Assembly (NCBI GenBank): GCA_013396995.1 | Contig: VWZP01010435.1 | Location: forward strand, 415,321 to 479,320 | Direction: 5' to 3' | From: Dicaeum eximium | Lineage: Eukaryota > Chordata > Aves > Passeriformes > Dicaeidae | DNA length: 64,000 nucleotides | Part shown: piece after piece, positions 36,001 through 46,589 of the stretch | How positions within the stretch are numbered: the first letter of the stretch is position 1 | Layout of the letters: every line of letters begins with the position of its first letter | Notes under the pieces: model-generated | What the model was told of the DNA's origin: nothing | Seen by the model: the letters and a program-made list of their open reading frames with translations, nothing else | Databases searched by the model: none | Position numbers and translations under genes: made by a program

Positions 36001-38153
36001 TGCAATTAATTCTTCCCCAAACCTTCAGGCCTCTTACACATCTTCTGCTTTTCATCTGCAGCCTCTTCATCCCCACCCCCCTCTTTGCCTGCCAAGACTT
36101 CCCTGGCTTTTCCTATCTTTAGTCCTTTAGTCAAAAAATAGTAATAAAAAAAAATTGAGAGACAAAATATACCAAGCTGACTCCTGGCAGATCCATCTAC
36201 ACACTCCAGACTCAACTATGCTGACTGAAATGGAAGCTCTAAAGATAACAGAGAATGTCAGAAATGTTGGGTTTTTATTCATTCTCCATTTCCTGAAGCT
36301 CCCATGTCCATCACCAGAAATCCTGACCATCATCTTCCCATAAAACAATGATCTTCCCATTCTCCCCAAGGCTTCTCACAGGATCTATCCCACATCCAGA
36401 GGGGATCTAAACCTTGCAGCCTTTCTGGGCACTGCACTCCCTGACATCACACTGGATGCTTTGATTTACCATTTCACAGCACATTTTAACCTCTTATCTG
36501 ATCTTGAACTGGCATTTCATGGACAAATGGGCTTCCAGCATCAATTTGAATGGCAGGGCATAGATTTATTCATAGAAATATATTTGAAAAGCAAATAAAT
36601 GCTATCACATACCTGGTAAGTATTGTCAAAACTGTCATACATAAACCTGGTGATCAGGGAGGTCTTCCCAACTACAAGAGAAGAGAAAAAATTACTTTCA
36701 AGCAGCAGTGGGAAAAAAAAAAATTAGCACTACTTTGGGAGTGGCACTGATCTGACAGCAGCTGCCAATCTCAGGCCATTCCAGCTACACCTTCCTGGGA
36801 AATAGCCAGCTGGAAATTTCAGTCCCAAAATGACAGAGGCAGATCAATCTCTGCAGGTCCAAACTTAATCATGGAGATAACCTGGCCCTCCAATCAGGTG
36901 TGCTGATAACAAAGAACTGGTTGTTTGCTTTGGGCAAGCAATAAATCTGCTTTGTTACCCTGTTCTGCTCCTTATGTAATCCCCAAGTCTGGGACATAAA
37001 CATCAAAAAAAAGCAGGTGATATCCCAGATGCTGTTCTGCTGCCTCTGGCTGCGTGGAAAAGCAATATTCCACACTCCCATCCTTCCTCCGTAACAAGAT
37101 TTTAGATACAGAGCAAACTCTGGTGGTTTGTTTCAAAACTTTGAATTTACATCTCCAAATATCATCAAGATACAAAGTGCAGAACTGACAAGAAGTGAAA
37201 AACAAAGATAAAGCTCCAATTATGGAGGCTGGAGGAAGCCGAGAAAAATTCAAAGGACACGGATAGAAGAGGAAAGAGGAATAAATTGCCTAAAAAGGTT
37301 GTGAAATTAAGAACATTGGAGAGGGTTAAAAACACATCAGACAAATGTCTATCAGCAGCAATGTCAATCCCGCATTGGAAAGGCTGGGAAATCAGAAAAC
37401 TTCTGGAAATCCCTCCAAGACTTCCATTTCTGGGCTCGAGGAGAAGGTGAGGAGCAATAACCCCACGGCGGTTTGGGTTTGAAGGGCCCTTAAAGCTCAT
37501 CCAGTTCCAGCCCTGCGGTGGGCAGGGACCCCTTCCATAGCCCAGGTGGCTCCGAGCCCGGTCCCGCGGGCCTTGGACACTCCCAGCGAGAAAACACCGC
37601 GATCCCAAGGAAAACACACAACTCATCCATCTATTCCCAGGGAAGGGGCACAAAAGGGAGGCCACTGGAGGCAAAACAAAACCCCCGCGACCGGGAGGGA
37701 AGGAGGGAGGGAGGCCAGGAGGGCAGCGCAGCCGCCGGGAGCCCCCGCAGCTCCGGGGCCGCTCCCGCACGGGCTGCGGGCGCACTGCGGGCCCGGGAGG
37801 GCGGAACGGAGCCCCGGGCTGTGGGAAGGGCTGGGAACGGAGCCCCGGGCTGTGGGAAGGGCTGGGAACGGAGCCCCGGGCTGTGGGAAGGGCTGAGAAC
37901 CGAGCCCCGGGCCCCGCCCGCGGAGGCCTCAGGCCGGGCCGCCCCTCCCCGGGCCCGGCCCGAAGCGCGTCCCCCACCCCGGGCACAGCGCGGCCTCGGC
38001 CCCGCACGGCCCCGGCCGCTGCCCCCGCCCCGCCGGCCCCTCCCGGTTCCGCCCGGGCCCGGCCTGGCCCTCACCGCTCTGCTCGCCCAGGAAGACGAGC
38101 TTGAACTTCCTGAGCGGGTTCCCGAAGTCGCCGCCGCTGCCGGGCGCGGACAT
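24004..38153 (-). CDS. RAB41: RAB6-subfamily small GTPase at the RAB41 locus (complete, 211 aa)
   Basis: Ras-like GTPase of the RAB6 group, which controls Golgi traffic and retrograde transport. Exons: 38153-38075, 36671-36613, 34984-34931, 29980-29875, 29604-29493, 26682-26589, 24946-24880, 24068-24004; they sum to 636 nt and stay in phase. Motifs: P-loop GEQSVGKT (23-30), switch II [20 protein letters not shown] (70-89), NKTD and ETSAK for guanine binding, and a double-geranylgeranyl C-terminus CSC. The protein is much closer to RAB6A (208 aa, ending GGCSC) than human RAB41 is. The RAB41 name rests on position between PDZD11 and ARR3; RAB6A itself lies in another paralogous block. Introns 3 and 5 contain second copies of exons 4 and 6, listed separately. 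The start lies in a CpG island. Certainty is high for the family and moderate for the symbol. Confidence 0.93.
24303..24775 (-). mobile_element. CR1 LINE 3' region (about 470 bp)
   Basis: The longest CR1 copy in the window. In order, the reverse complement shows the 3' tail ('ggttggaggggaccttgaag' on plus), the 'gctccaagccctgtccaacc' block, 'gccagggcctccccaccctc', 'ttctccagcctgaacaatcc' and 'cactccaacagctccatgcc'. It sits in the last intron of the RAB gene. Confidence 0.9.
26085..26205 (+). mobile_element. CR1 LINE 3' end fragment
   Basis: 'gcagcctgctctgagcagga' ... 'gggttggaaggggtgatttc' ... 'agagatcccttccaacctca' is a CR1 tail of another subfamily in sense orientation. It lies in RAB intron 6. 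Confidence 0.7.
27060..27153 (-). pseudogene. Fossil duplicate of RAB exon 6 (exon 6')
   Basis: Exactly as long (94 nt) as the functional exon at 26682-26589 and readable in the same phase. It gives RQVPVEEGEGKGQELNV then LCVESSAKTGLDGTQ, against RQITTEEGEQRAKELNV then MFIETSAKTGYNVKQ. The guanine-contacting SAK is kept. Many differences are third-position changes (GAA/GAG, GCA/GCT, AAG/AAA, ACT/ACA), so it evolved as coding sequence for some time. An acceptor AG is present in phase, but the donor is CAG-GG instead of CAG-GT. Using the next GT would shift the frame. It is most likely a dead exon. Confidence 0.75.
27240..27278 (+). repeat. A-rich simple tract
   Basis: Two long A runs joined by CAACAAAG, just upstream (in transcription) of exon 6'. 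It may be the tail of an old retroposed insert, but no element body was recognised. Confidence 0.7.
30594..30622. repeat. (ATT)n microsatellite
   Basis: About eight ATT units with one interruption, in the RAB intron between exon 4 and exon 4'. Confidence 0.9.
32821..32920 (-). CDS. RAB41: Second, alternative exon 4 of the RAB gene (exon 4')
   Basis: A complete extra copy of exon 4 lying upstream of the main copy (29980-29875). It has no stop and ends in the same phase. The acceptor is strong (pyrimidine tract plus CCCAG) and the donor is A-GTAGGT. It encodes [14 protein letters not shown] then LIPSSIRDSAVALIVFGIT, so it lacks the Arg-Ser pair of switch II (6 nt shorter). RAB6A is known to use two mutually exclusive copies of this exon (RAB6A and RAB6A'), differing as V62I, T87A and V88A. 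This copy carries the RAB6A'-like Ile and the T87A-type Ala, while the main copy carries Val and Thr. Most other differences are synonymous third positions. It could be an alternative isoform or a decaying exon; transcript evidence would decide. Confidence 0.7.
33605..33753 (-). mobile_element. CR1 LINE 3' end fragment
   Basis: 'catggaatcccagaagggtt' ... 'ccctgccatggcagggctgc' ... 'ccttggacacttccagggat' is the reverse complement of a CR1 tail, in RAB intron 3. Confidence 0.8.
37463..37590 (-). mobile_element. CR1 LINE 3' end fragment
   Basis: 'cggtttgggtttgaagggcc' ... 'gtgggcagggaccccttcca' ... 'ccttggacactcccagcg' is the reverse complement of a CR1 tail, in RAB intron 1 at the edge of the CpG island. 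Confidence 0.75.
37805..37900. repeat. 31-bp minisatellite, three copies
   Basis: The unit beginning AACGGAGCCCCGGGCTGTGG repeats with period 31 at 37805, 37836 and 37867. The third copy has one or two changes. It lies in RAB intron 1. Confidence 0.9.
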
Positions 38154-38304
38154 GGCGGCGCGGGGGGGCCGAGCGGGAGCCGTGATGGGGACAAGGAGAC
38201 AGCGCCGAGCGCCCCGGTACCACCGCCCCGCGCGTCACCTCCGCCGCGTCACGGCCGGCCCGCCCCGCGGGGAGGTGCGAGGCCGCGGCGCCGGGAGGAG
38301 GGAC

Positions 38305-38412
38305 GCGGCCATGGCAACGGCGAGGGCGGGGGCCGTGCTGCCGGGGAGGGCGGTTGCTATGGCGACGGGAGGGTGTTGCCATGGTGATGGAAAGGGCGGT
38401 TGCCGTGGCGAC
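38305..38412. promoter_or_regulatory. Cluster of four RFX X-box-like palindromes
   Basis: GTTGCC-ATGG-CAAC-type sites occur at 38305-38318 (half degenerate), 38353-38366 (GTTGCTATGGCGAC), 38375-38388 (GTTGCCATGGTGAT) and 38399-38412 (GTTGCCGTGGCGAC). Starts are 48, 22 and 24 bases apart, so the sites are units of a 22-24 bp repeat. The consensus is the binding site of RFX factors, known regulators of ciliary and other genes. They lie 150-260 bases upstream of the RAB start codon and about 0.3 kb beyond the ARR3 poly(A) signal. Confidence 0.5.
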
Positions 38413-38439
38413 CGGGCGGCCTCCGGGGCGAGGATGCTG

Positions 38440-38640
38440 CGGCTTGTAGCGGGATGTGCCCGGGCTGTAGCGGGGGTGTTGTAGCGGGGCTGGAGCCCGC
38501 TGTAGCGGGGCTGGGTGTAGCAGAATGGGTCTGGCTGTACCGCGGTGGTTGCGCTGGGATTGACGCGGCTGTAGCAGGATGGATCCGGCCGTTCACCTTG
38601 GATGGGCCCGGCTGTACCGGGGCTGGGCCCGGCCAGGTCC
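38440..38640. repeat. Degenerate 'GGCTGTAGCGGGG' repeat
   Basis: Variants of the word GGCTGTAGCGGGG or GGCTGTACCGGGG recur irregularly about ten times. This is a worn minisatellite between the ARR3 3' end and the RAB promoter. Confidence 0.6.
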
Positions 38641-38729
38641 TGCAGCACCTCATCCCCGCCCCGCCGCACGAAGGCACCGTCTGCTCCCCCCCAGCACGAC
38701 ACGGAGCCTGCACCGGGCCACCGGGTGGG

Positions 38730-38735
38730 TTTATT
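38730..38735 (-). terminator. ARR3: ARR3 poly(A) signal
   Basis: TTTATT on plus reads AATAAA on minus, about 335 bases after the ARR3 stop codon, giving a short 3' UTR (39068 to about 38715). Confidence 0.65.
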
Positions 38736-39068
38736 GGTATCAATGTCACAGAGCTGTGCACAGCACGGGCAGGTGACAGCCACGCTGGTGACACGCTCGG
38801 CCGGGGCCATCGCACCCGCCCTGTCCCTGTCCCTGTGCTGGCACCCAAGGGAACGGGGAGCACCGTGGGGCTTTCCAGCGTGGCGGTCCCGGGAGGAGCT
38901 GCAGCAGCTCTCACCACCACTACCAGGGCTTGGAGTGGGTGCCGGGAGTCTGGGGAGGAGGGGGGGACCTATGGGGGCCGTGAGGGGCTGAGGGGGCTGT
39001 GCCAGGTGTGGCACGGTGGGGACACTACGGGTGGCTGCATCCCAAACTGGGGCGGGGGGGCCGGCAGC

Positions 39069-42000
39069 TTAGCTCTCCTCTTTCTCAGCTTCCTCCTTCT
39101 CATCTTCATCGTCCTTCTCTCCCTTGAGCTTCTGGCGAGCAAATTCCTCGATGACAATGTCCTCCTCACTGGAAGGGAGAGCAGAGCACAGTGAGCCCAC
39201 GGGAGGAGGGGAAACCCTGCTGAGCCCAAACCCTGCTCCCAGTGGCCACCCTAGCCCTGTCACCCACTCAGAACACTCAGGTCACTGTGAGGCACAGCCT
39301 GGCCCCAGCACACAAACCCAGCCCCCATCACTGTGAGCCTGCATGACCCAAAGAGCTGGGCCTGCAGCTTCTGGTGGTTTTCACATATTATTTTGCATTT
39401 CCAAGGGAAAACAAGAAAAGGAAAACAAAGAGCTAAGTTACCTCCTTGAGAAAGGTGAGCAGTGAGTGACACCAAGGGAGAGCACAAAGTGAAAAGTAGG
39501 GGAGAAAACAGAAGAAAACAGTCAGCAAAAGAGATTCCAAAAGCTTGGGAATGTGGAATGATTTGGCAAAACCTACATGGAGCCATGGTGGATACAGACC
39601 AAGAGATTTCCTCTTTGGAAGTTTAAATGTTCCCACTGAGCTGGGAAAGGGATGGTGTGAAAGGGATAAGTGTGAAAACCTGGAGTTGCAGCCTGGTTTT
39701 CCAGAGCCCAAATCACAGTGCTCACACCCTGTTGCAGGGTGTAACCAGACACAAAACCTTTGGCAGGGCCGTGGCTGTCAGGAATGGATTTGGCACTGCA
39801 ACTTCCCAGAGGGAAGCAGCCCCAGCTGTGGCCTCAGCTGGAATAAAGCTGATCTGGGAGGAGAAGAGGCCTCTGGTGCTGAGGAATGTGCAGGGGCACA
39901 GGGATGTGACTTCCAGCAGCCCAGGGATCTCTGTGTGGGGACCAAGACCATGGAAACATTTTGTCCAGTGATGACATTTGTGGCTGGAAGACACTGCCAG
40001 CTGCTTCTGAGGGACAGAGCAAGGCCTGGGCTTGCAGCTGCTGCGGCTGCAGCAAGGGGAGTTGTCAAATACGCCCTGGAAGTTTGCAGAACACATCCCA
40101 ATCCCAGGATTTGGTCTCTCCTGCTGCCTCTGGGAGTGGCTGCTGTGACACAAGCTCAGTGCTTTGAGACCTGGGTGGTTTAATCCAAGGATGTGACCTC
40201 AAGCTGGGAGGTCACATCTATCTGTGATGGATCTGTGTGGTTTGTGTGTTAGAGGGAACTTCTCTTTACCTTGGCTTAGCTGTATTCCAGTGATAAGCAC
40301 AGGGAGAAAGGGGTGGGGAGAGAAAAGATGTGAGGTTAATACAGAAAGGACATTTCAACTGACAGCTCCCCTCAATGCTTGGGTGTTTTCCTGGAAAGAG
40401 GGACATGGGAAGGGTGCTTGGGGAGGACATCTCCCACCCTGCTCCAGGACACAGGGTGGGTGTAGCACAGCTGGACAGCTGTGCCCATCCCACAGGAAAA
40501 CTGCTCCCACCCTGCTCCAGAACAGCTGGACAGCTGTGCCCACCCCACCGAGGGCAGAGCAGGGCCCTTGGCACTGGGGCAGCTGCACCAGGGTTGTTTT
40601 CACCAGCTCCCCCCTGAACCACAAGTGCCTCTTCCCCGCTGCTTTTTGGCAGCATCCCACACACGACTCACAGTCATCAGGCTTCGGGTGCATGAGGATG
40701 ACGGGCATCTCCACCCCGACATCACTGGAAGGAAAAGCAGCTCTGTCAGGAATCCTGCCCAGCACAGCCCCATGCTCAGCCCCACAGGCAGCTCCCCTTA
40801 CCTGGCAGTGAGATCCCCCAGGATGCTGTGGCAGCAGGAGAGAAGGGACGGAAATGAGCCAAGGCAGAGAGGGGAGGTGTTAGACTGTGCTTTATACTGA
40901 GGTGGGAAATGGTTGGCAATAGGGGTGGTGGGGTGGGGGTCAGAGAGCAGCCCAGGGACCCCAGGGGAGCAGAGCAGGGATGAGGGGGCCCATGGTGTGA
41001 GTGCCCTCTCATTTCCCCAGGGTACAAAATCCCCCAGCACAGCCCGAGCTGATGGCCCCTGATTCCCATGCCCACAGAGCCTCACCCTCCTCGGGACACC
41101 ACCAGGTTGACCTTCACTTTGTAGGACACCAGGATGCCCAGCACCTCCTTGTCCATGCCGGGTCTCAGGCTAGGAAAAAGGCAGAGGGGGACAGTGAGAG
41201 GGCAGTGCTGCCTGCAGGCCCCATCCACTCCCCCACAGCAGTTCCCAGGGTTTATCTGTGTCCTGCAACATGGGGGATGCACTGGGGTTTAGCAGGAGAG
41301 GAAAACAGGATAAGAGAGCAGAGGGCACTTGGGGGAAGCCACAGAGCAGCTTCTGGAGACCCCTTCCAAGAGAAGGCCTAGCCCTGCAGAGGGATTTAGG
41401 AGCTTTGAACAACATTGGAACTGAGAAGTTACATCTCTCCTACGGGATGGAGAGGTGGGTCTGTGACAATGTCACAAAATCCCTGCATTTTCCAGCTGGA
41501 TAGGGTGGGCTCAGAGCAACCTGAGCAGGGGGAAGTGGGAGAAGGCGTGGTGGGGAGCAGGGGAGCCCTGCCCTTGCAGCTCTTACATGGTGGTGGAGGC
41601 CAGGTTGGTGTCCTCGTGCTTGAGTTTGCCATCGAGAGCGAGGCCTCGCTTCTGGCGGTTAGACGAGAGCAGGGGAGTCACTGAGTACGTTTTGGAGAAG
41701 GTGGAATTGGCAGCCACAGTGTCACTGGAAGGTGGGAGAGAGGAGCTCAGAGCCAGCCCCAGCCTGGGGGTGCTCAGCATCACCACAGGCACCTGTGCAG
41801 GGCTGGCCCTGCCCTCCCCATGCGGCTGCTGGGCCATTTCCTCCTTTTGTTCCCTCCTCTCTTTCCCCTCTACAACCACTTCTTTTTTCTCCCCATCGCC
41901 TTTGCTCCCTCCCTCCTTATTCTCAGCAGGGCAGAGGCTGTGTCTGGCCTCAAAAATGCAAAGTGAGGAGAAGAAGAAGCCTGGGAGCAGCTGTGCACTT

Positions 42001-45000
42001 TCCCCAGGGACCTTCCCAGCCACCACCGGCTTGTGCTGGTGGGACGTGGTCCACAGCCTTCCCTGTCCTCTGCTTCCTCTGCACTTGCTCTTCTAACCCA
42101 GACATATTTGCTGCTTGGTCTAAAACTGTCACATCCTCTTTCCCCATCACTCTCCCACCCTCCTCCTCCTCCTCGTTTCTCTTCCTCCCTCTCGGAAATG
42201 CCACATCACCTCCAGCCCCTTGTCCCTTACTTTATCTCCTCGCAGCACACAGTCTTTGTGTATTTATCCAGGGAATACAGGACCACGTCTGTGATCTGAT
42301 CCACTGGGGACAGACAAGGGAGAGCCGTGTTGGTGACGTGGCAGAGGCTCACAGTCCCCACCTCTGGCAGGGATGGGTGCTGGGACATGTCCCTTCTGCC
42401 CCTCTCTTACCTGCGATCTTAATTTTTTTCACAACCTTGTTGGTGGTGTTGTTGATGTTGACGGTCACACTGATGGGCTCTCCGTGGTAGTACACCTGCA
42501 AGGGGAAGAGGTTCAGTGATGTGACCAGAAACCCTGGTCCCCATCCCTGGGAGGGGACAGTGTCCCTACTGACCTCCCTGTCCAGGGAAGCTTCGAGGTG
42601 CAGGGGCTTGTCTGACATCATGAACTGCCGGGTGGTCTCGGCTCTCGGGGCCGGCCCCGTCTGCAGCGGGGCGAACTGGACCTTGCGGATGATGAGGCGC
42701 ACGGAGTTCCTGTGGGGACAGAGGTGGCACCCCCAGTGTCCCCCACAGCCTCAACAAGGCCTTCAAGGGGTCGCAGGGACTCTCTGGGGACATCACAGTG
42801 TCTCCAGCCAAAGGGTGAATGTTTCACCTGACTCTTAGGACGTGATGAAGGGACCACTGCCCCAATTTTGGGCAGAGTTCCGCATCCAAGCATGGCACAG
42901 GCTGACAGAAGGCACTCAGCCTGACCACTAAGCTTGTCACCCCAAAAACATCCTGTGGTTTAGTTTGAGGGTCAAAATGGGAGAAGGGGATCCCCTGAAA
43001 ATACCTCTTGTGAATTTTCTCCTCCAGATTTTCAGCACAAAATCCTTTGACCTCGAAGTCCACGCCACAGGCCTGAGGGAACATATGTGGTCACTGAGCA
43101 GGAGAGGTTTAGAGCTGCCTGAGCTTTCAGTTCCTTTTCTTCCTTCTTTCTTCCACTGCATTCCCAGAGATCCTGGTGCTGACTCCAGCCATCCTCCCTT
43201 CCCACCCCTCACCCTATGGGCCATGAGAATCAATTCTCATTTTTAGCACCCCACAACTCAACTCTCTGCCAGGGGACACAGGCTGGGGACAGCAGCTCAC
43301 CTTTCCCACATCATCTGGCCCAGGCTGGAGGGTGATGGAGCAGGGCAGGTTGGTGGCAATCTGGGCAGAGCAGGGAAAGAGAGAAAAAAGGGAATAAAAG
43401 GCGTGTTCAGAGCCGAGCCCTGGTGACACTGTGGAGCCGCGTGGCCGGGAGGGGCTGAGCAGCCCTTACCTCGAAGGTGAAGGGGTAGGCGTTCTCCCCG
43501 AGCTTCTTCATCAGCTTCTCCTGCAGAGGAGTGAGGGTTTTGGGGGCCTGGTCGGGCACAGGTGGGTACAGCTGGGTGGTCTGCACGTAGATGTCCTTCC
43601 TGAAGGTCAGGCCGATCACGTCGAGGTCATCGCGGCCGTAGCGGAAGGCGCAGGTCAGCGTCACGTACACTGAGCAAGGCAGGACAGGGATGAGGGCAAG
43701 GGTGGCAGGGAGGGAAGGAAGGCACAGGGGGTGAATAAAGAGGCAAGAAAAACGATTTCAAAAACTCTTGAGCAGAAATGAGCCTTCCCAGGACCTCAGA
43801 CACTGAATACGAACAGGACCCCTCATGTCCTTTGCTGCTGTGGCCCCGATGGACAACGAGCTTTAGGTGACACGGAGCAGCTTTAACCTGAGCACGGCCC
43901 CAGGCTGCTGCTGAGCTTTGAGCTGGTTCCATCCCCTCCCCTCATGCTGTATTTCTGTATCAATACCTTTCCTGTCCTTTAGGTACTCCGGGTCAATCAG
44001 GCAGACGCCATCTGCAAACAAGCAAAAGGAGAAGGACCGGTGAGCTCGGCTGCCTGGGAAGATCTTTGCTAAAACACAGCTTTTTAAACCCAAATAATCC
44101 ACTTTGCAGCTGGAAGGTGACTGAGAGGAGCTGCTACCAAGGGGGATGGAGATGCCTCCTCCAGCGTCTCCACCAGCAGCGTGGCTGGGTTGTTTTGCAA
44201 ATGGACTTTGTCCTTTCCCCCACTATTTTTCCTAAGGATATTTGCAGGAAAACATGGCATTTGCTCCTCCAGAGCTGCTCTTCCTGCTCTACCAGCAGCC
44301 CACAACACTGAGATTGGTCTCCCCAGCCTCTCCTGCCTGTACTTCCCCCTCAGTGCTGGGGACAGCCCCACTCACCTACAGATTCCACTGAATCCACATT
44401 ATCCACATAGTCCCTCTTCCCCAGGTAGAGGGAAAGCTGGAAGCAGCACACGGGGAAAGGGAGGAAGAAAGCAAGTTAATGTTTGCCATTGAATTGGCCC
44501 AAACTTCTCAGCCCTGAGCTGTGTCATGGGGTTTGTCACAAGGCTGGACCAGAATCACCTTGAAGGGGTCATATCAGGGTATTTTTTAATTTCTGTTTTG
44601 AAAAGCCAGTCCTGCAGTGGCATCGTGGCAGGTCCAGGGATCAATCCCAAAGGGAAGGCAGACCCAGCCCAGAGGGATCCCAGCACAGCCTAAACCTTGG
44701 GCTGGCCACAGGAGGGGACAGGGCACAGAGACTCACCTTGCTGTTGGGGCTGGTCTTCTTGAAAACCCTGTGGAGAAAACAGAGATGGATGTTTGGGAAT
44801 GCCTTGGAGAAGGCTGGATGGGGCACAGGGAGATGATGGGCTGCCCTACAAATGTGATGCATCACCAAGAGCTACGCCAGGGTGTCCTGGCCCTGGGGAA
44901 TTCCCTGTCCTGCAAATTCAGGGCCAAACCAACCCTGTGTGGCTACCCCAGATGTGCTTCTGAGCTCAGGGTGACCATGGAGGAGTCGATGGCTTTTGTG

Positions 45001-45198
45001 TCTTAAGGGCAAGTGAGAAAGAGCAGCACAGAGCTTCATGACAGCTCCATGGGAGTTCACATTCCAGCCCCTAGGAGCAGCAGCTGGGTCAAGCTGGGTC
45101 CTCACCTTCCCCCTCTGCTCCTGCCCTGCAGTGCCCTGCTCCATCCCAATTCCAGATAAATAAACCAATAAAGATACTTACTTTGATCCATCTGCCAT
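39069..45198 (-). CDS. ARR3: ARR3, cone arrestin (complete, 16 coding exons, 394 aa)
   Basis: Arrestin-C of cone photoreceptors; it binds light-activated, phosphorylated cone opsin and stops transducin signalling. Coding exons: 45198-45182, 44767-44737, 44436-44376, 44011-43967, 43669-43470, 43360-43301, 43072-43005, 42709-42574, 42495-42411, 42303-42231, 41724-41587, 41169-41086, 40825-40802, 40724-40672, 40279-40270, 39168-39069. Total 1185 nt in frame. It starts MADGSKVFKKTSPNSK. The N-lobe keeps YGRDDLDVIGLTFRKD, the middle has YHGEPISVTVNINN, and the C-lobe has LDGKLKHEDTNLAS and RPGMDKEVLGILVSYKV. The tail is EEDIVIEEFARQKL followed by an acidic end. Human ARR3 has 388 aa. The exon at 40279-40270 is only 10 bases. 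The 5' UTR continues to 45231 and is spliced to an upstream exon. Confidence 0.96.
40270..40279 (-). CDS. ARR3: 10-base microexon of ARR3
   Basis: The exons at 40724-40672 (ends in phase GAC T) and 39168-39069 (starts TGAGGAG) cannot be joined in frame. Exactly one short exon of length 1 mod 3 is needed. CTAAGCCAAG here is preceded by ATACAG and followed by GTAAAG, and yields ...PDDSKPSEEDIV..., matching arrestin C-tails. Rod arrestin is known to have a 10-base exon at about the same place, which supports it. Confidence 0.85.
40434..40551. repeat. Imperfect tandem duplication in an ARR3 intron
   Basis: CCCACCCTGCTCCAG followed by an ACAGCTGGACAGCTGTGCCC block occurs twice, starting at about 40435 and 40507. 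The first copy has an insertion. No function is seen. Confidence 0.75.
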
Positions 45199-46484
45199 TT
45201 TAAGTCAGTGCAGGAATCTCCAGGTGGAAACCTGTGGGGAGAAACAGGGAAAGCACTGGATGAGGTGCTGGGGAAAAGGCAACCCCAGCCATGGCCATCC
45301 AACATCCTGCACGTCCCAAAAAACTGCAGAGCCCTTGGGATACGGCACTGCCACCTTTGCAGAGCTCAGGAGCTCCAGCTTTGGCTTTGGGGCAGCACAC
45401 GGGAGCTGAGCCAGCTCCTTGTGCCCGGCCAAAAAGGTGATGAAGTGAGAAAGAAAAGGAGAGTGTTGCTCCAGAAAAGAGGAAGCACAGGGGTGATTCC
45501 CAATGGAGCAGGTTCAAGACTGGAAAAGGCAAGAAAATGAACAAAAGGCCTTACAGAGTCTCAATTTTAATCGTTTTTCCCATCTGCTGGAAATTGGCTG
45601 TCATGGCTCAGCAGTAGGAATGGGCTTGTTTTGTCCTGTCACTCACAGGAAGGTGAGGAAAACAGGGAGAAAGGCCAAGGGAAGCTCAGCTGCCCCATGA
45701 AACGAGGGGTTTCAGGGCACAGGATCCCTCCATTCCCATCCCTTCATGCTGGCAGTGGGGCTGGAGCTGCCCAGCCCTGCCCAAGCTCTACTGGCTCGAG
45801 GCTGTGTCCAGAAGAAACCTGTAATGATCCCACTGATCAGCAGCTGATTCTCCAGGATATTAGATGGGATGAGCTCAGCCTCTTAGGGATAGACAGCTCT
45901 ATATGAGCACAGCTTAAGCCCAGGCAGGATTTTAAGCCCCAGGGGCACGTGGACAGAGTTGTCTCTGAACACAACCTCAGGAAAGCTGGTGAGAGAGAGA
46001 AGAAATGGCCATGGGATTGAGGGGATGATTCTCTTCCCCACAGGAAGACGAGATTAATCCCAAGATCAGGATCTTTGAGGCCCTGGGGTGCTGTGGGATG
46101 TGAAGCTTGGGAATCCTCGCAGGGTGAGAAGGTGCAAAGGGAGCGGGAGCAGAGTTTGGCTCCCTCCAGGCCCAGGAATTGGGGACAAGGCAATGAAAGG
46201 TGGAGGGGAGAAGAGGTGAACTCCTGCTCTGCATCTCCCAAGCCCCAAAGAGGGAACTCAGACCCTCCCTGGCTTGGCTCAGCTGTCCCATGCCACAACC
46301 CAACCCCTCTGCTGTGTCCTTTGGCCACACTGGAATCCTTTTTATCCACATTTTCCCTATTTTTCATCTGCAAACCACCCTCCTTCCAGCCACAACACAG
46401 CACCAGCGTCCTTGCCCTGTTTTCCAAACCCTCAGAACCCTGAAGCCCTGGCAGGGTCCAGGCAGCAGAGCAGGCAGCACTCAC

Positions 46485-46589
46485 CTGGCAGGAGGATGGA
46501 CAGACAGACGTTCTCCTCTTCCTCTCCCAGCACGTCCCAGTGCCACCCAGTCACTACAGGCTGCTCCCAGTCCTGCAGCTTCTTATATC
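46485..46589 (-). promoter_or_regulatory. ARR3: ARR3 TATA promoter and noncoding exon 1
   Basis: A minus-strand TATAA lies at 46587-46583 (GGATATAAGA), so transcription should begin near 46555. A donor CCAG-GTGAGT ends the exon at 46485. The next exon starts at 45231 after CCCACAG and carries the ATG at 45198. Upstream, 46692-46715 holds minus-strand CAATTAATCAACTAAT, which resembles the AT-rich homeodomain elements of photoreceptor promoters. Confidence 0.6.

Larger units (their letters stand above)
37700..38650. promoter_or_regulatory. RAB41: CpG island and promoter of the RAB gene
   Basis: Dense CpG and high GC surround the first coding exon (38153-38075). No TATA box is seen, as expected for a housekeeping Golgi GTPase. 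Transcription would start somewhat above 38153. Confidence 0.65.
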
